A DNA stretch of 64,000 nucleotides from Marivirga harenae (GTDB lineage Bacteria > Bacteroidota > Bacteroidia > Cytophagales > Cyclobacteriaceae), in NCBI RefSeq assembly GCF_030534335.1, contig NZ_CP130565.1:1695501-1759500 (forward strand), given 5' to 3'. The notes under the pieces are model-generated. The model was not told the DNA's origin and did not search any database. It saw only the letters and a list, made by a program, of their open reading frames with translations. Of this stretch, positions 28,067 through 36,443 are shown one piece after another. The position numbers and the translations under genes are program-made. Every line of letters begins with the position of its first letter. Position 1 is the stretch's first letter.

Positions 28067-28567
28067 TTAGCTAATTGCCTTCAGTGCCTGTTCATAATCA
28101 GGTTCATTACCAATCTCTGGAACTAACTCAGTGTAAATTACTTCTCCTTGCGGATTTACAACCACAACCGCTCTTGCATTTAAGCCCTTAAATCCGCCAT
28201 CGAGCAATTCAACTCCATAATCCTTGCCGAAGCTCTCATTTCTAAAATTTGAAACTGGAATTGCATTTTCAATTCCTTCTGCACCACAGAATCTTGCCTG
28301 AGCAAATGGTAGATCTTTTGAAATACACAGAACTACAGTATTGTTTAAAGAAGCAGCTCTTTCATTAAATTCTCGAACAGAAGTAGCGCAAACACCTGTG
28401 TCAACACTAGGAAAAATATTTAGGATCAAATTTTTGCCTTTGTAATCTGCAAGTGAAACTTCAGACATATCGGTTTTAACCAATTTGAAATCAGGTGCCT
28501 TTTGACCTTTGGAGGGTAAATCTGCTACTGTATTTGAAGGGTTTCCACCCAATGTTACCTTTGCCAT
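28067..28567 (-). CDS. tpx: Thiol peroxidase
   Basis: Tpx is an atypical 2-Cys peroxiredoxin that reduces hydroperoxides with thioredoxin. The peroxidatic cysteine is in FPSVDTGVCATS and the resolving cysteine in ARFCGAEG. The frame extends to 28582, but the ATG at 28567 gives MAKVTLGGNP, the standard Tpx N-terminus, and 166 residues, the usual length. Confidence 0.95.
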   Translation of the reverse strand: MAKVTLGGNPSNTVADLPSKGQKAPDFKLVKTDMSEVSLADYKGKNLILNIFPSVDTGVCATSVREFNERAASLNNTVVLCISKDLPFAQARFCGAEGIENAIPVSNFRNESFGKDYGVELLDGGFKGLNARAVVVVNPQGEVIYTELVPEIGNEPDYEQALKAIS

Positions 28568-28648
28568 ATTATTTTTTTTCATTTAGTTTACCTTTGCTAA
28601 ACTTGAATTAGTTAGAATAGTTACTGGTTTTTGATAAAGATTATAAAA

Positions 28649-29191
28649 ATGAAGGATTTAAAATTGTATGCTGTCGTTTTAGGTGGAAGGGCAGAAAGAT
28701 CTAATACTGAATTACATGATGTTGTTTTTGCAATTGGTAGCAAAATAGAAGATTGCTATTTCCAATTATTAGAAAAGTGGTTTGGCCTTCCTGAGAAAAT
28801 GCATATTGATTCTTATATGGAGTTGGAGGTTGTGGATGGATATGAAATCAGTTTAGACAAGAAGAAAAGTTTAGAACCAGAGAAAAAACTGTTCTTCGTT
28901 AATTTGGGAGCGTATAAAGAAGGAGATTTTATGGAGCATCATGCCAATACCTTTTTGGTGGGTAAATTAGCAACAGAAATCAAAAAAAGAGCGAAGGAGA
29001 AATTATTAAACGGCTATGATGAAGTGCATAAAGATGATTTATACGAGGTGGATGATATGATTGCTATTGAAGAACTGAATGGATACCATATTCATTTAAC
29101 TCCAACCGAAAAGAGAGAAAATCTCAAGCCTAATAACGGTTATCACGTATTACCCAAAAAAGTGGTACAGGAATTTTTAGCTCAGAAATAA
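28649..29191 (+). CDS. DUF1543 domain-containing protein
   Basis: The protein of about 180 residues has the DUF1543 core LKLYAVVLGGRAERSN with ELHDVVFAIG, repeated in weaker form in the C-terminal half, where FFVNLGAYKEGDF and HHANTFLVG are seen. Function is unknown in this family. The frame opens at 28631, but ATG 28649 places the domain at the N-terminus. It is divergent from tpx. Confidence 0.82.
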   Translation: MKDLKLYAVVLGGRAERSNTELHDVVFAIGSKIEDCYFQLLEKWFGLPEKMHIDSYMELEVVDGYEISLDKKKSLEPEKKLFFVNLGAYKEGDFMEHHANTFLVGKLATEIKKRAKEKLLNGYDEVHKDDLYEVDDMIAIEELNGYHIHLTPTEKRENLKPNNGYHVLPKKVVQEFLAQK

Positions 29192-29192
29192 G

Positions 29193-29218
29193 AAAAGGGA
29201 TTTACTAATCCCTTTTTC
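29193..29218. terminator. Bidirectional hairpin terminator
   Basis: AAAAGGGATT pairs with AATCCCTTTT around a short loop. It lies between the DUF1543 gene and the end of the convergent MetS-like gene. Confidence 0.75.
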
Positions 29219-29232
29219 TAATTCTCGTTTAT

Positions 29233-29343
29233 TTACTTTTCCTTTTCTTTATCCATGCTTAAGGCTTTAAACAAAAATATTAAAAATCCTCCGACTGTTA
29301 TGGTAAGGCATACTACCATTCCTATTATTGCTTCCGTGCTCAT
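29233..29343 (-). CDS. metS: MetS family NSS transporter small subunit
   Basis: This 36-residue ORF, MSTEAIIGMVVCLTITVGGF and onward, is one membrane helix followed by a charged tail (SMDKEKEK). Its ATG overlaps the TGA of the NSS transporter in an ATGA junction, so translation is coupled. MetS in Corynebacterium is a small membrane protein required with the NSS-type methionine/alanine transporter MetP. Size, topology and position all agree. The identification rests on these features rather than on long sequence similarity. Confidence 0.8.
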   Translation of the reverse strand: MSTEAIIGMVVCLTITVGGFLIFLFKALSMDKEKEK

Positions 29344-30848
29344 TTTTTAACAAATTTTTTGTAAAACCATCCATTAAATACTATTGCTATTAATAATGCA
29401 ATTCCCCACTGCGTAACAATCGTTGCATTACTATATATATCCATCACATTCCAATTTCCATTTTCGTCAAACCACGGATACTCACTGTAGCCTTGGCTCA
29501 TCCACCAATAAACAAGGAACAAGCCTGCCACAAAGTTGAAATAAATCATTCCTGTGAAATAGATTGGAGAAACTTTGAAATCTGAATTTTGATCAATGAA
29601 ATCTCGCTTGAATTTTGCTGGTCCGTATCTAATGATTAGGAAAGAAATAAAAATACCACTCACTAATAAACCGACTCCCCATACCCAATCTTGATTTTCG
29701 AAAACGGACAAAAACCAGGCGGATGGAAAACCAATAACAAAACAAGCTGCACCTGCGATAATGGCTGCTTGCTTTTTGGATAAACTATAATCAGTCAAAT
29801 TCTTTATGATTAATTGCATCATCGGCAGTATCGAACTAAATGCAGCCATAGCAAAGGCTCCAAAGAAAATCCAGGAAAGAAATGGACCACCTGGCATCTG
29901 AGCAAACAATTGTGGCAAAATAGTAAAGACTAATGCGGTATTTCCATCATGTAAAAAGGCTACTGCTTCATCTGGAGTTGCAGCCATGGCAAATACTGCA
30001 GGTAAAATTGCCATTGCAGCTAATAAAGCAGCTGTATTATTTCCAAATGCCCCTAGAAATGTATTTAAAGTAACGTCTTCTTTCTGTCTAGAAAATGAAC
30101 CAATTGTGATCATTAAACCCCAGCCAGCACCTGTACTCCAAGCGGAATCGGTGATTGCCTCTATCCAAATAATGGGGTCTTTAAATTTCTCTACGTCAAT
30201 CGTAAATAAATATTCCAAACCTTGCGTTCCACCTGGCATTTGTATTGCGAAAGCGGCCACTACCATTAGTAGAATGAAAAGAGTAGGAATTAAAATCTTG
30301 TTTGTTTTCTCTAGTCCCTGCTTAATTCCTTTGCTAAGCACCCAGATTGCGATACTAATGGTAAACATATAGCACAGCACAGCTTGCCAGCTAGAATTAG
30401 ATAATCCTGCCCAAAATGTTTCCATGAAATTCACATTAGGATCTGCGAATTGCTCATTCATGGCTCCTGAACCAAAAATATAATCGATCAGGTTTTGGGT
30501 GTTTAAAATGAAATATCTTAAGGACCATCCTGTTACAACTGAATAGTAGAAAGCGATCCCCATCGTAACTATTGTCACGAAAACACCCATCCAATTGAAC
30601 TTCTTGCCACCAAGACTACCCAGTGCTCCTAGGGTACCCTTTTTGTAATGCTTACCAATAGCTAATTCTGCCATCAGTAATGGTATGGACCATACTACTA
30701 AAAATAACATCCAGAGAATGATAAAAGTACCTCCATGCTCTCCAGCTATTCTAGGAAACCGCCATAAGTTTCCTGCACCAATAGCCATTCCTAATGCAGC
30801 AAGAATTATTCCCCACCTATTACTAAACTCTTCTGTTTTTTGCGCCAT
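29340..30848 (-). CDS. Sodium-dependent neurotransmitter-symporter family (NSS) transporter
   Basis: The 502-residue protein is a LeuT-fold Na+-coupled amino-acid transporter with about twelve membrane helices. The N-terminus NRWGIILAALGMAIGAGNLW carries the conserved unwound TM1 segment with the sodium-site AIGAGNLWRFP. Substrates in this subfamily are typically amino acids. The stop codon overlaps the ATG of the 36-residue MetS-like gene, which supports a methionine/alanine-type pair. Confidence 0.92.
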   Translation of the reverse strand: MAQKTEEFSNRWGIILAALGMAIGAGNLWRFPRIAGEHGGTFIILWMLFLVVWSIPLLMAELAIGKHYKKGTLGALGSLGGKKFNWMGVFVTIVTMGIAFYYSVVTGWSLRYFILNTQNLIDYIFGSGAMNEQFADPNVNFMETFWAGLSNSSWQAVLCYMFTISIAIWVLSKGIKQGLEKTNKILIPTLFILLMVVAAFAIQMPGGTQGLEYLFTIDVEKFKDPIIWIEAITDSAWSTGAGWGLMITIGSFSRQKEDVTLNTFLGAFGNNTAALLAAMAILPAVFAMAATPDEAVAFLHDGNTALVFTILPQLFAQMPGGPFLSWIFFGAFAMAAFSSILPMMQLIIKNLTDYSLSKKQAAIIAGAACFVIGFPSAWFLSVFENQDWVWGVGLLVSGIFISFLIIRYGPAKFKRDFIDQNSDFKVSPIYFTGMIYFNFVAGLFLVYWWMSQGYSEYPWFDENGNWNVMDIYSNATIVTQWGIALLIAIVFNGWFYKKFVKK

Positions 30849-31015
30849 AAAAGTCTTATTTGCGATTTAAAATAAGCCGAATTTAGCTAAACATCTGACT
30901 TTGTCAAAGATATGAAGGGATTCATTTAGGGCTTATGAACGAAATAGCCCCTATTTTTAAAATCTTTTGGGATTTAATTATGTGATTCTAATACGGATAG
31001 AATGTATGATGGGCT

Positions 31016-31459
31016 TTAGTCTGCTTTCTGCTTTTTGGCTTTTTGAGTGAGGTATTTTACTAATTTCTCGTATTCGGTATTCTCTTTATTAGAAAGTTTA
31101 ATGACTTTTTTCTTACCATAGAGGATTTTCGTTTCTCTGAATTCACCCTGCTTGGTTTTGACTATGTCTTCTCTCCAACCTCTGATTTCATCCAGTGGTA
31201 GTTCCACTCTACTACGGCTTATGGGAAAAAAAATATTTAATTTATTATTACCTGCTTTTACAATTTTTATTGCTGCTAATAATTTCCCCAAAACCAATAA
31301 TGCTATAACCAAAGTAATGGGTGTTAATATCAATTTTACGATGAAAAAAGACTCACTTTTTAGCAGACTATCCAATAAAAGAAAAAAGGAGCCAAAAACT
31401 AGCACCAAAAATATACTTAGAGCGAAAATGGTATTAAATCGTGGTTTTGATACTATCAT
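31016..31459 (-). CDS. Hypothetical protein with two membrane helices
   Basis: The 147-residue protein has helices at about 12-30 and 42-60 and a soluble C-terminal domain with the pattern SRSRVELPLDEIRGWRED, reminiscent of PH-like domains in bacterial membrane proteins. I do not recognise the family with certainty. Its start overlaps the stop of the upstream lipoprotein gene by 4 bases, indicating an operon. Confidence 0.7.
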   Translation of the reverse strand: MIVSKPRFNTIFALSIFLVLVFGSFFLLLDSLLKSESFFIVKLILTPITLVIALLVLGKLLAAIKIVKAGNNKLNIFFPISRSRVELPLDEIRGWREDIVKTKQGEFRETKILYGKKKVIKLSNKENTEYEKLVKYLTQKAKKQKAD

Positions 31460-32190
31460 AAATCTTCAACATCAAATTCTAAATCAATTACAGAAAGCAA
31501 TTCTAGTTTTCCTTGCTCGAACATTTGAGGTAATTCAATTAAATCAGTTCCCTTTTCAGCTTTATAATTATTGTAATCTTGAAAAATAACACCTTTTACT
31601 TTTTCTTTATTAATCGATTCTCTGAATCTTACGCCTCCACCCTCTGTTTCATAAGAATATGCAAAATAATCCATCTCATAAGTGCTCGTATTGAACCAAA
31701 ACATAAAGATATCGTCATAATCTTTACCCCCGCCTTCTTTTTTGAATGTTACTTCGATGGTTTTATAAGGTCGCCCATTTATTAGAACATCCTCTCTATT
31801 GTGTGCTGTTACAGCCTCGTCCTTCAAATTGTAAGGCAATAGGGCAAAATAATGAACCGAATTTACCGAATTAGAATAGGCGGCAGAATCTTTGCTTGAT
31901 AACTCAACTTCTTTTCCGTCCCGTAATCTTCTAAATCCATCATTATCTAAAATATCATTAATTTCTCTATTGAGCGAATCTTTAAATATTCTTTCATACT
32001 TAAAATTTCCTCCGAAGTGTTGAAGTTTATAGAATTTATCTCGGAATTGAAATTGAGTACTTATATTTTCATAGGCATCTCCGCCATGGTTTTCAATGGC
32101 TGTTTGAATTTGTATTTCAACTGACTGCTCACTTGGGTTACAAGCAGCTAGCAAAACTGTAATAATTATTATTCCAATAACATTTCTCAT
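31456..32190 (-). CDS. DUF6503 family lipoprotein
   Basis: The protein of about 244 residues starts MRNVIGIIIITVLLAAC, a signal with lipobox LLAAC. The frame reaches back to 32259, but that would overlap the arginase-like gene and bury the signal, so ATG 32190 is preferred. The body has AIENHGGDAYENIST and a beta-rich pattern with FMFWFNTSTYEMDYFAYSY, which matches the uncharacterised family annotated in Bacteroidota as DUF6503. Function is unknown. Confidence 0.7.
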   Translation of the reverse strand: MRNVIGIIIITVLLAACNPSEQSVEIQIQTAIENHGGDAYENISTQFQFRDKFYKLQHFGGNFKYERIFKDSLNREINDILDNDGFRRLRDGKEVELSSKDSAAYSNSVNSVHYFALLPYNLKDEAVTAHNREDVLINGRPYKTIEVTFKKEGGGKDYDDIFMFWFNTSTYEMDYFAYSYETEGGGVRFRESINKEKVKGVIFQDYNNYKAEKGTDLIELPQMFEQGKLELLSVIDLEFDVEDL

Positions 32191-32212
32191 AGAACTGAAA
32201 TACGCCTTAACA

Positions 32213-33370
32213 TTAAAATAGTTTGGAATGCATGACAATCCACCTTTCTGGCAATTCACCTTTTAAAGCCTGTTGATAATCGGAGTAGCTACAAGGAACT
32301 ATTGAATTTCTATTAAATCGGTTGTTTCCTGATGGATTTGGAACTTCCATCCACCATTTATCTATAAAATTACTTTTATAGAAAGTTAAGGTTTCTGGTT
32401 CCATAGGCATAGAAACCACATATTTCATATAGTCATTTGAACGGAAATCCCTAGATTCTTTTCGATGATAAAACCCTTCAATGAAATACCAAATCATCGT
32501 GGATAAAACTGCTGCAGACTTATTGGATTCATCATCTTTGGTAATATCAAATTCATAAAATCCTATGGCGCTTAATTTTTCATTGATCCCTGCATACCAG
32601 CATAATTGACAAGCTTCTTCACCAGTCAGGCCAAATGGTTGAGCATTTGCTGTAGCTGGAAAATCAGAGGATTTTAAAGCCGTTAAATCAAAACTGAACA
32701 TATCGGCCTGCCGAATTACGGGTTCCATTTCTTTTAAATCATGACGTAATGCACCTATTCTATGCGCTTCAAAATAGAGTTTTTCGAGCGTGTTGATTGC
32801 CTGAGGGTTTACTAAATAAGTTTGATAAGCTAAATGGCTGTAATTGAACAAATAATTTGGCTGATGCATCAGCAATTTCTGAATATGCTGCTGATTGGCA
32901 GGAGCTTCTTTATCCTCCATGTCTAAAAATGCATCTACATTTAAAACACTGATGAGCTTGTCCATTTCTTCGTAAGCCAAATATTGTGCAAATCCCATAT
33001 CATGTGAACCTCCAATCAGAATGGGTAGCACATTATTTTCGATGCAAGCATGGCAAACTTCTTGAACTCTTCCGAATGTTTGTTCTGTGTCTATGGCTTC
33101 AGATATATTACCTAAATCCACAATATTATAGGCCCCAGAGCCTTTTGTCAATCTGTAAAGCTTTTTTCTTAAGGCATCGGCACTTCCCGCTGTACCAGCG
33201 TTCTCTTCATTATTGCCTTTGTCGGATATGCCAATTAAAGCAATATCGGCACTTTTATAATCAGGAAATTTCTCCTGGTAAATTTTTATGTTTTTGTAAA
33301 AGCTCCCCTGCTTTTTGATGTCGGAAAAAATCTCCTCGGGAACGGGGCTAAAGAAAAGTCTTAAATCCAT
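32213..33370 (-). CDS. Arginase/formimidoylglutamase-fold protein with degenerate metal site
   Basis: The 385-residue protein has the ureohydrolase core, with PILIGGSHDMGFAQYLAY, LNVDAFLDME and MFSFDLTALKSSDFP in order. True enzymes have GGDHS, DAHxD and SxDxDxxDP. Here the DAHxD His is Phe and one Asp of the third motif is missing, so manganese binding may be impaired. Similar degenerate homologues occur across Bacteroidota, where they are often called formimidoylglutamases without proof. No other histidine-utilisation gene is nearby. Confidence 0.8.
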   Translation of the reverse strand: MDLRLFFSPVPEEIFSDIKKQGSFYKNIKIYQEKFPDYKSADIALIGISDKGNNEENAGTAGSADALRKKLYRLTKGSGAYNIVDLGNISEAIDTEQTFGRVQEVCHACIENNVLPILIGGSHDMGFAQYLAYEEMDKLISVLNVDAFLDMEDKEAPANQQHIQKLLMHQPNYLFNYSHLAYQTYLVNPQAINTLEKLYFEAHRIGALRHDLKEMEPVIRQADMFSFDLTALKSSDFPATANAQPFGLTGEEACQLCWYAGINEKLSAIGFYEFDITKDDESNKSAAVLSTMIWYFIEGFYHRKESRDFRSNDYMKYVVSMPMEPETLTFYKSNFIDKWWMEVPNPSGNNRFNRNSIVPCSYSDYQQALKGELPERWIVMHSKLF

Positions 33371-33596
33371 GGCATGAATTTAATAACAATAATTTGATGG
33401 ACATGAATTTTGGAGTAAATGATTTGATAATCTGTAAAAGCTTAACTCCAAAGTATTCTTTTCTGGATATCTTGGCAAATTTTCAAATTCAAATTACCTT
33501 AATGTATAGCTGACCAAGCCTTAATTAATCACTTAGTGATTTATTTTAACCACAAAAGAGACTAAAGATAACAAAAGGAAATAATCTTGATTATTT
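33371..33596. other. Intergenic region with short palindrome
   Basis: The gap holds a 15-base palindrome, AATCACTTAGTGATT at 33527-33541, and an A-rich stretch with AACCACAAAAGAGACTAAAG that resembles sequence often seen beside GxxExxY genes. No gene was recognised. Confidence 0.45.
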
Positions 33597-33790
33597 CTAC
33601 ACCAACTCAGTGAAGTACTCATTTACAAAGGTTTTTTGTCCTTCATTGTAGAGGTTATAAACATTAAAATTAAAAAGGATTCCCTTAGGGATTTTTAAGT
33701 TTCATATATGAAAGCAGCTGAGCTTCATGCACTGGCAATATTTCTTTTGCAGCTTTTTATACTTACAAATTGCAATCGGTAATTCTACTT
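33597..33790 (-). pseudogene. GxxExxY family protein remnant
   Basis: On the minus strand a decayed reading frame gives KAAKEILPVHEAQLLSYMKL, then after a shift LKIPKGILFNFNVYNL and NEGQKTFVNEYFTELV before a stop. This matches the C-terminal half of GxxExxY proteins (HEAQLLSYMKL and the GILxNFN segment). An in-frame stop upstream and a 2-base deletion near MKL destroy the gene, and the N-terminal half is not recognisable. GxxExxY proteins have a nuclease-like fold of unclear role. It is not intact. Confidence 0.7.
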
Positions 33791-33851
33791 TTGTTGACTT
33801 TTGAATCTTTTGTGATATAGAAATAATGTCGAAGACATTAACTAAAAGAGT

Positions 33852-34532
33852 TCAATTCACTTTGGCTCTCACCATTTCCTTCTTTCCGGGAGGTCCAGGT
33901 AAAGTTTCCACTTCAAAACCTACAGATTTCAAATCTCTTTTTAATTGCCCTTTGGCGCTGTAGGTTGTAAATACACCGCCATCTTTCAGTAAATTAAAAC
34001 ATTTCTGCATTAAATCAGCTGTCCACAGTTCCGCCTGCTTACTTGGGGCGAACGCATCAAAAAACAAAACGTCAAACTTTTGATCTATTTGTAAATCTTC
34101 GAGCTTTTTTTTGATTTTGTGAATTGAAAAATATGGATTGATTTCTACCTTCTCACCCCAAATGCTTGTATGTATTTGCTCAAAAGTTGCTTTCAAATCA
34201 TCACCATCAATCGAAGTAGCGTAATTCAATTGACTTATAATCTCCATATCCAAAGGAAAAGGCTCAATAGTAGTGAAATTTATTTTCACCTCATTTTCCA
34301 TAGCAAAATGTGCAGCCAATAAAGCATTTAAACCCGTACCAAACCCTACTTCAAAAATATCTACCTGCTTAGGTAAACCTGATTTTGTTCTCCAAAATCG
34401 CAGACCTTTTTCAATAAATACATGAACAGATTCCTGTAGTGCACCATGAAAAGAATGATAGGTTTCTTTTAATTCTTCATGGTAAAGTGAATGGGACCCG
34501 TCTTCAGTAGTTATAATTTTGATATTGTCCAT
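33852..34532 (-). CDS. mnmD: tRNA 5-methylaminomethyl-2-thiouridine methyltransferase MnmD
   Basis: MnmD catalyses the last SAM-dependent methylation of the wobble uridine hypermodification in tRNA. The 226-residue protein has the SAM-binding EVGFGTGLNALLA and the DVLFFDAFAPSKQAELWT signature, plus FTTYSAKGQLKRDLKS. It is the monodomain form without the MnmC oxidase half. It starts 3 bases after ispF ends. Confidence 0.92.
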   Translation of the reverse strand: MDNIKIITTEDGSHSLYHEELKETYHSFHGALQESVHVFIEKGLRFWRTKSGLPKQVDIFEVGFGTGLNALLAAHFAMENEVKINFTTIEPFPLDMEIISQLNYATSIDGDDLKATFEQIHTSIWGEKVEINPYFSIHKIKKKLEDLQIDQKFDVLFFDAFAPSKQAELWTADLMQKCFNLLKDGGVFTTYSAKGQLKRDLKSVGFEVETLPGPPGKKEMVRAKVN

Positions 34533-34534
34533 GA

Positions 34535-35038
34535 CTAATTATCTAAATCACTTTGGTGATTAACTTTATAAATCAAAGCGACCGCATGCGCATCAATCCC
34601 TTCTTCTCTTCCCACAAAACCTAACTTCTCAGTGGTCGTGGCTTTCAATGATAAATCGTCTTCACTGATTTTCATGACTTTAGCCAAAACAGTTCTCATT
34701 TCAGGAATATGAGGATTGATTTTGGGCTTTTGCAAGCCTACCGTTACATCTAAATTACCAACTTCGTATCCTTTTTCTCGGATCAGGGCAATGGTCCTTT
34801 CCAATAAAATCTTACTATCAATGCCTTTGTATTGAGCATCCTGATCTGAAAAGTGATAACCAATATCGCGTAAATTAGCTGCCCCTAATAAGGCATCACA
34901 AATTACATGAATTAAAACATCTGCATCTGAATGACCAACTCCGCCTTTGTGATAATCTAGTTTAATGCCGCCTAGCCAAAATTCTTCTCCTTCAGCCAAA
35001 CGGTGCACATCATATCCGTAACCAATTCTGAAATTCAT
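34535..35038 (-). CDS. ispF: 2-C-methyl-D-erythritol 2,4-cyclodiphosphate synthase
   Basis: IspF performs the ring-closing step of the MEP isoprenoid pathway. The 167-residue protein has the zinc-site GYGYDVHRL at the N-terminus, GGVGHSDADVLIHVICDAL and the C-terminal ATTTEKLGFVGREEGI. Length matches the family. It overlaps the M16 protease gene by 4 bases and is followed closely by mnmD. Confidence 0.97.
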   Translation of the reverse strand: MNFRIGYGYDVHRLAEGEEFWLGGIKLDYHKGGVGHSDADVLIHVICDALLGAANLRDIGYHFSDQDAQYKGIDSKILLERTIALIREKGYEVGNLDVTVGLQKPKINPHIPEMRTVLAKVMKISEDDLSLKATTTEKLGFVGREEGIDAHAVALIYKVNHQSDLDN

Positions 35039-36273
35039 TTTTTTGCTTTATAGTAAATAGTAGAACAATTTTCGTCTTGCAATATTTCATTTGAGACAGT
35101 ATGGATATCTTTGGTGCTAACCGCTTTGATCAAATCTGTTTCTTCATTTACCAAATTCGGATTTCCCATAGCAGCACCAAATGCAATAGACATGGCACGG
35201 TTTAGAATATCAACCTCCCCGTATACGATGGTGGAAATTGCTTGGTTTTTAACCTTTTCCAATTCTTTATTAGCCACTTCCTCAGCTTGTAATTCCTTTA
35301 TAATTTGTTGAACGGCAAGGTCGGCATTCTTTAAACTAATTCCTGATGAAACTTGACCACTAATTACGAGTAGGCCAGGATCAACCGAGCCTGTTACGTA
35401 TGCAGCCAAGCTAGAGAAAATTCCGTCTTCCTTGACTAGTTTTTTGTAAAGTCTGCTTGATTTTCCTCTTCCTAAAATATCGCTCATCAAATCAGAAGCA
35501 TAATATTTTTCATCCGTTTTGGCAGGCATGTGATAAGCTTTATACAAAGCATCAACTGGCACATCCGATTCTATTTCCAGAAATCTTGCTTCTTGCTGTT
35601 TGGGCTCTTTTGGTAAATTACGGTTTCTCTTCTCACCGGCAGGGATTTCCCCAAACCATTTTTCAGTTAAGGCCTTAACATGCTCCGTTTCTACATTTCC
35701 AGCAATCACCAAATAAGCATTGTTGGGTCTGTAATGAGTAAAGAAAAATTCCTTAACGTCATCCATGGTAGCATTCTCAATATGAGAAATTTCTTTTCCA
35801 ATTGTAGCCCATTGATAAGGGTGTTTTTCGTAGGCCAAGGGACGCATTTTCAGCCATAAATCACCATATGGCTGGTTTAAGTACCGTTGTTTGAATTCCT
35901 CAATCACAACACTTCTTTGTACCTCCAAAACTTTTGGATCGAAGGAGAGTGACATCATCCGATCAGATTCTAGCCAAAAAGCGGTTTCTATGTTTTGGGC
36001 AGGGAGTGTTATGTAATAATTGGTTACATCCGGACTTGTGAATGCATTATTTTCACCTCCAACCCTTTGAAGTGGCTCGTCATAGTTAGGGATGTTTTTT
36101 GATCCCCCAAACATCAAATGCTCAAATAGATGGGCGAAACCAGTCTTGTCGGCTTTTTCATCTCTAGAACCCACATCATAAAGTAGGTTAATAACGGCCA
36201 AAGGTGTATTTTTGTCCTCGTGGACATATACATTTAAACCATTATCAAGCGTAAAAGAATTATATTTTATCAT
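35035..36273 (-). CDS. M16 family zinc metallopeptidase
   Basis: The 412-residue protein is an insulinase-type peptidase. The inverted zinc motif HLFEH (HxxEH) is visible near residue 45, with the third ligand likely in VVIEEFKQRY. A second, catalytically inactive-looking domain follows. No signal peptide is evident, so it is probably cytoplasmic. It starts an operon with ispF and mnmD, overlapping ispF by 4 bases. Confidence 0.93.
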   Translation of the reverse strand: MIKYNSFTLDNGLNVYVHEDKNTPLAVINLLYDVGSRDEKADKTGFAHLFEHLMFGGSKNIPNYDEPLQRVGGENNAFTSPDVTNYYITLPAQNIETAFWLESDRMMSLSFDPKVLEVQRSVVIEEFKQRYLNQPYGDLWLKMRPLAYEKHPYQWATIGKEISHIENATMDDVKEFFFTHYRPNNAYLVIAGNVETEHVKALTEKWFGEIPAGEKRNRNLPKEPKQQEARFLEIESDVPVDALYKAYHMPAKTDEKYYASDLMSDILGRGKSSRLYKKLVKEDGIFSSLAAYVTGSVDPGLLVISGQVSSGISLKNADLAVQQIIKELQAEEVANKELEKVKNQAISTIVYGEVDILNRAMSIAFGAAMGNPNLVNEETDLIKAVSTKDIHTVSNEILQDENCSTIYYKAKK

Positions 36274-36443
36274 AAGCTAATGAGTGAATCAAAAATAAAA
36301 AATATAATGGCTTTTGCAGATAAGACCATTACTTTAAATTTGTCGGACAATAGTTTCCGATTTTTTAAGGAAACCCAAAGATAGAAACACTAATTTAAAA
36401 ACTAAACTTAAACCTTTAAAGCCTTTCTTTAAGGTATTTTTTC

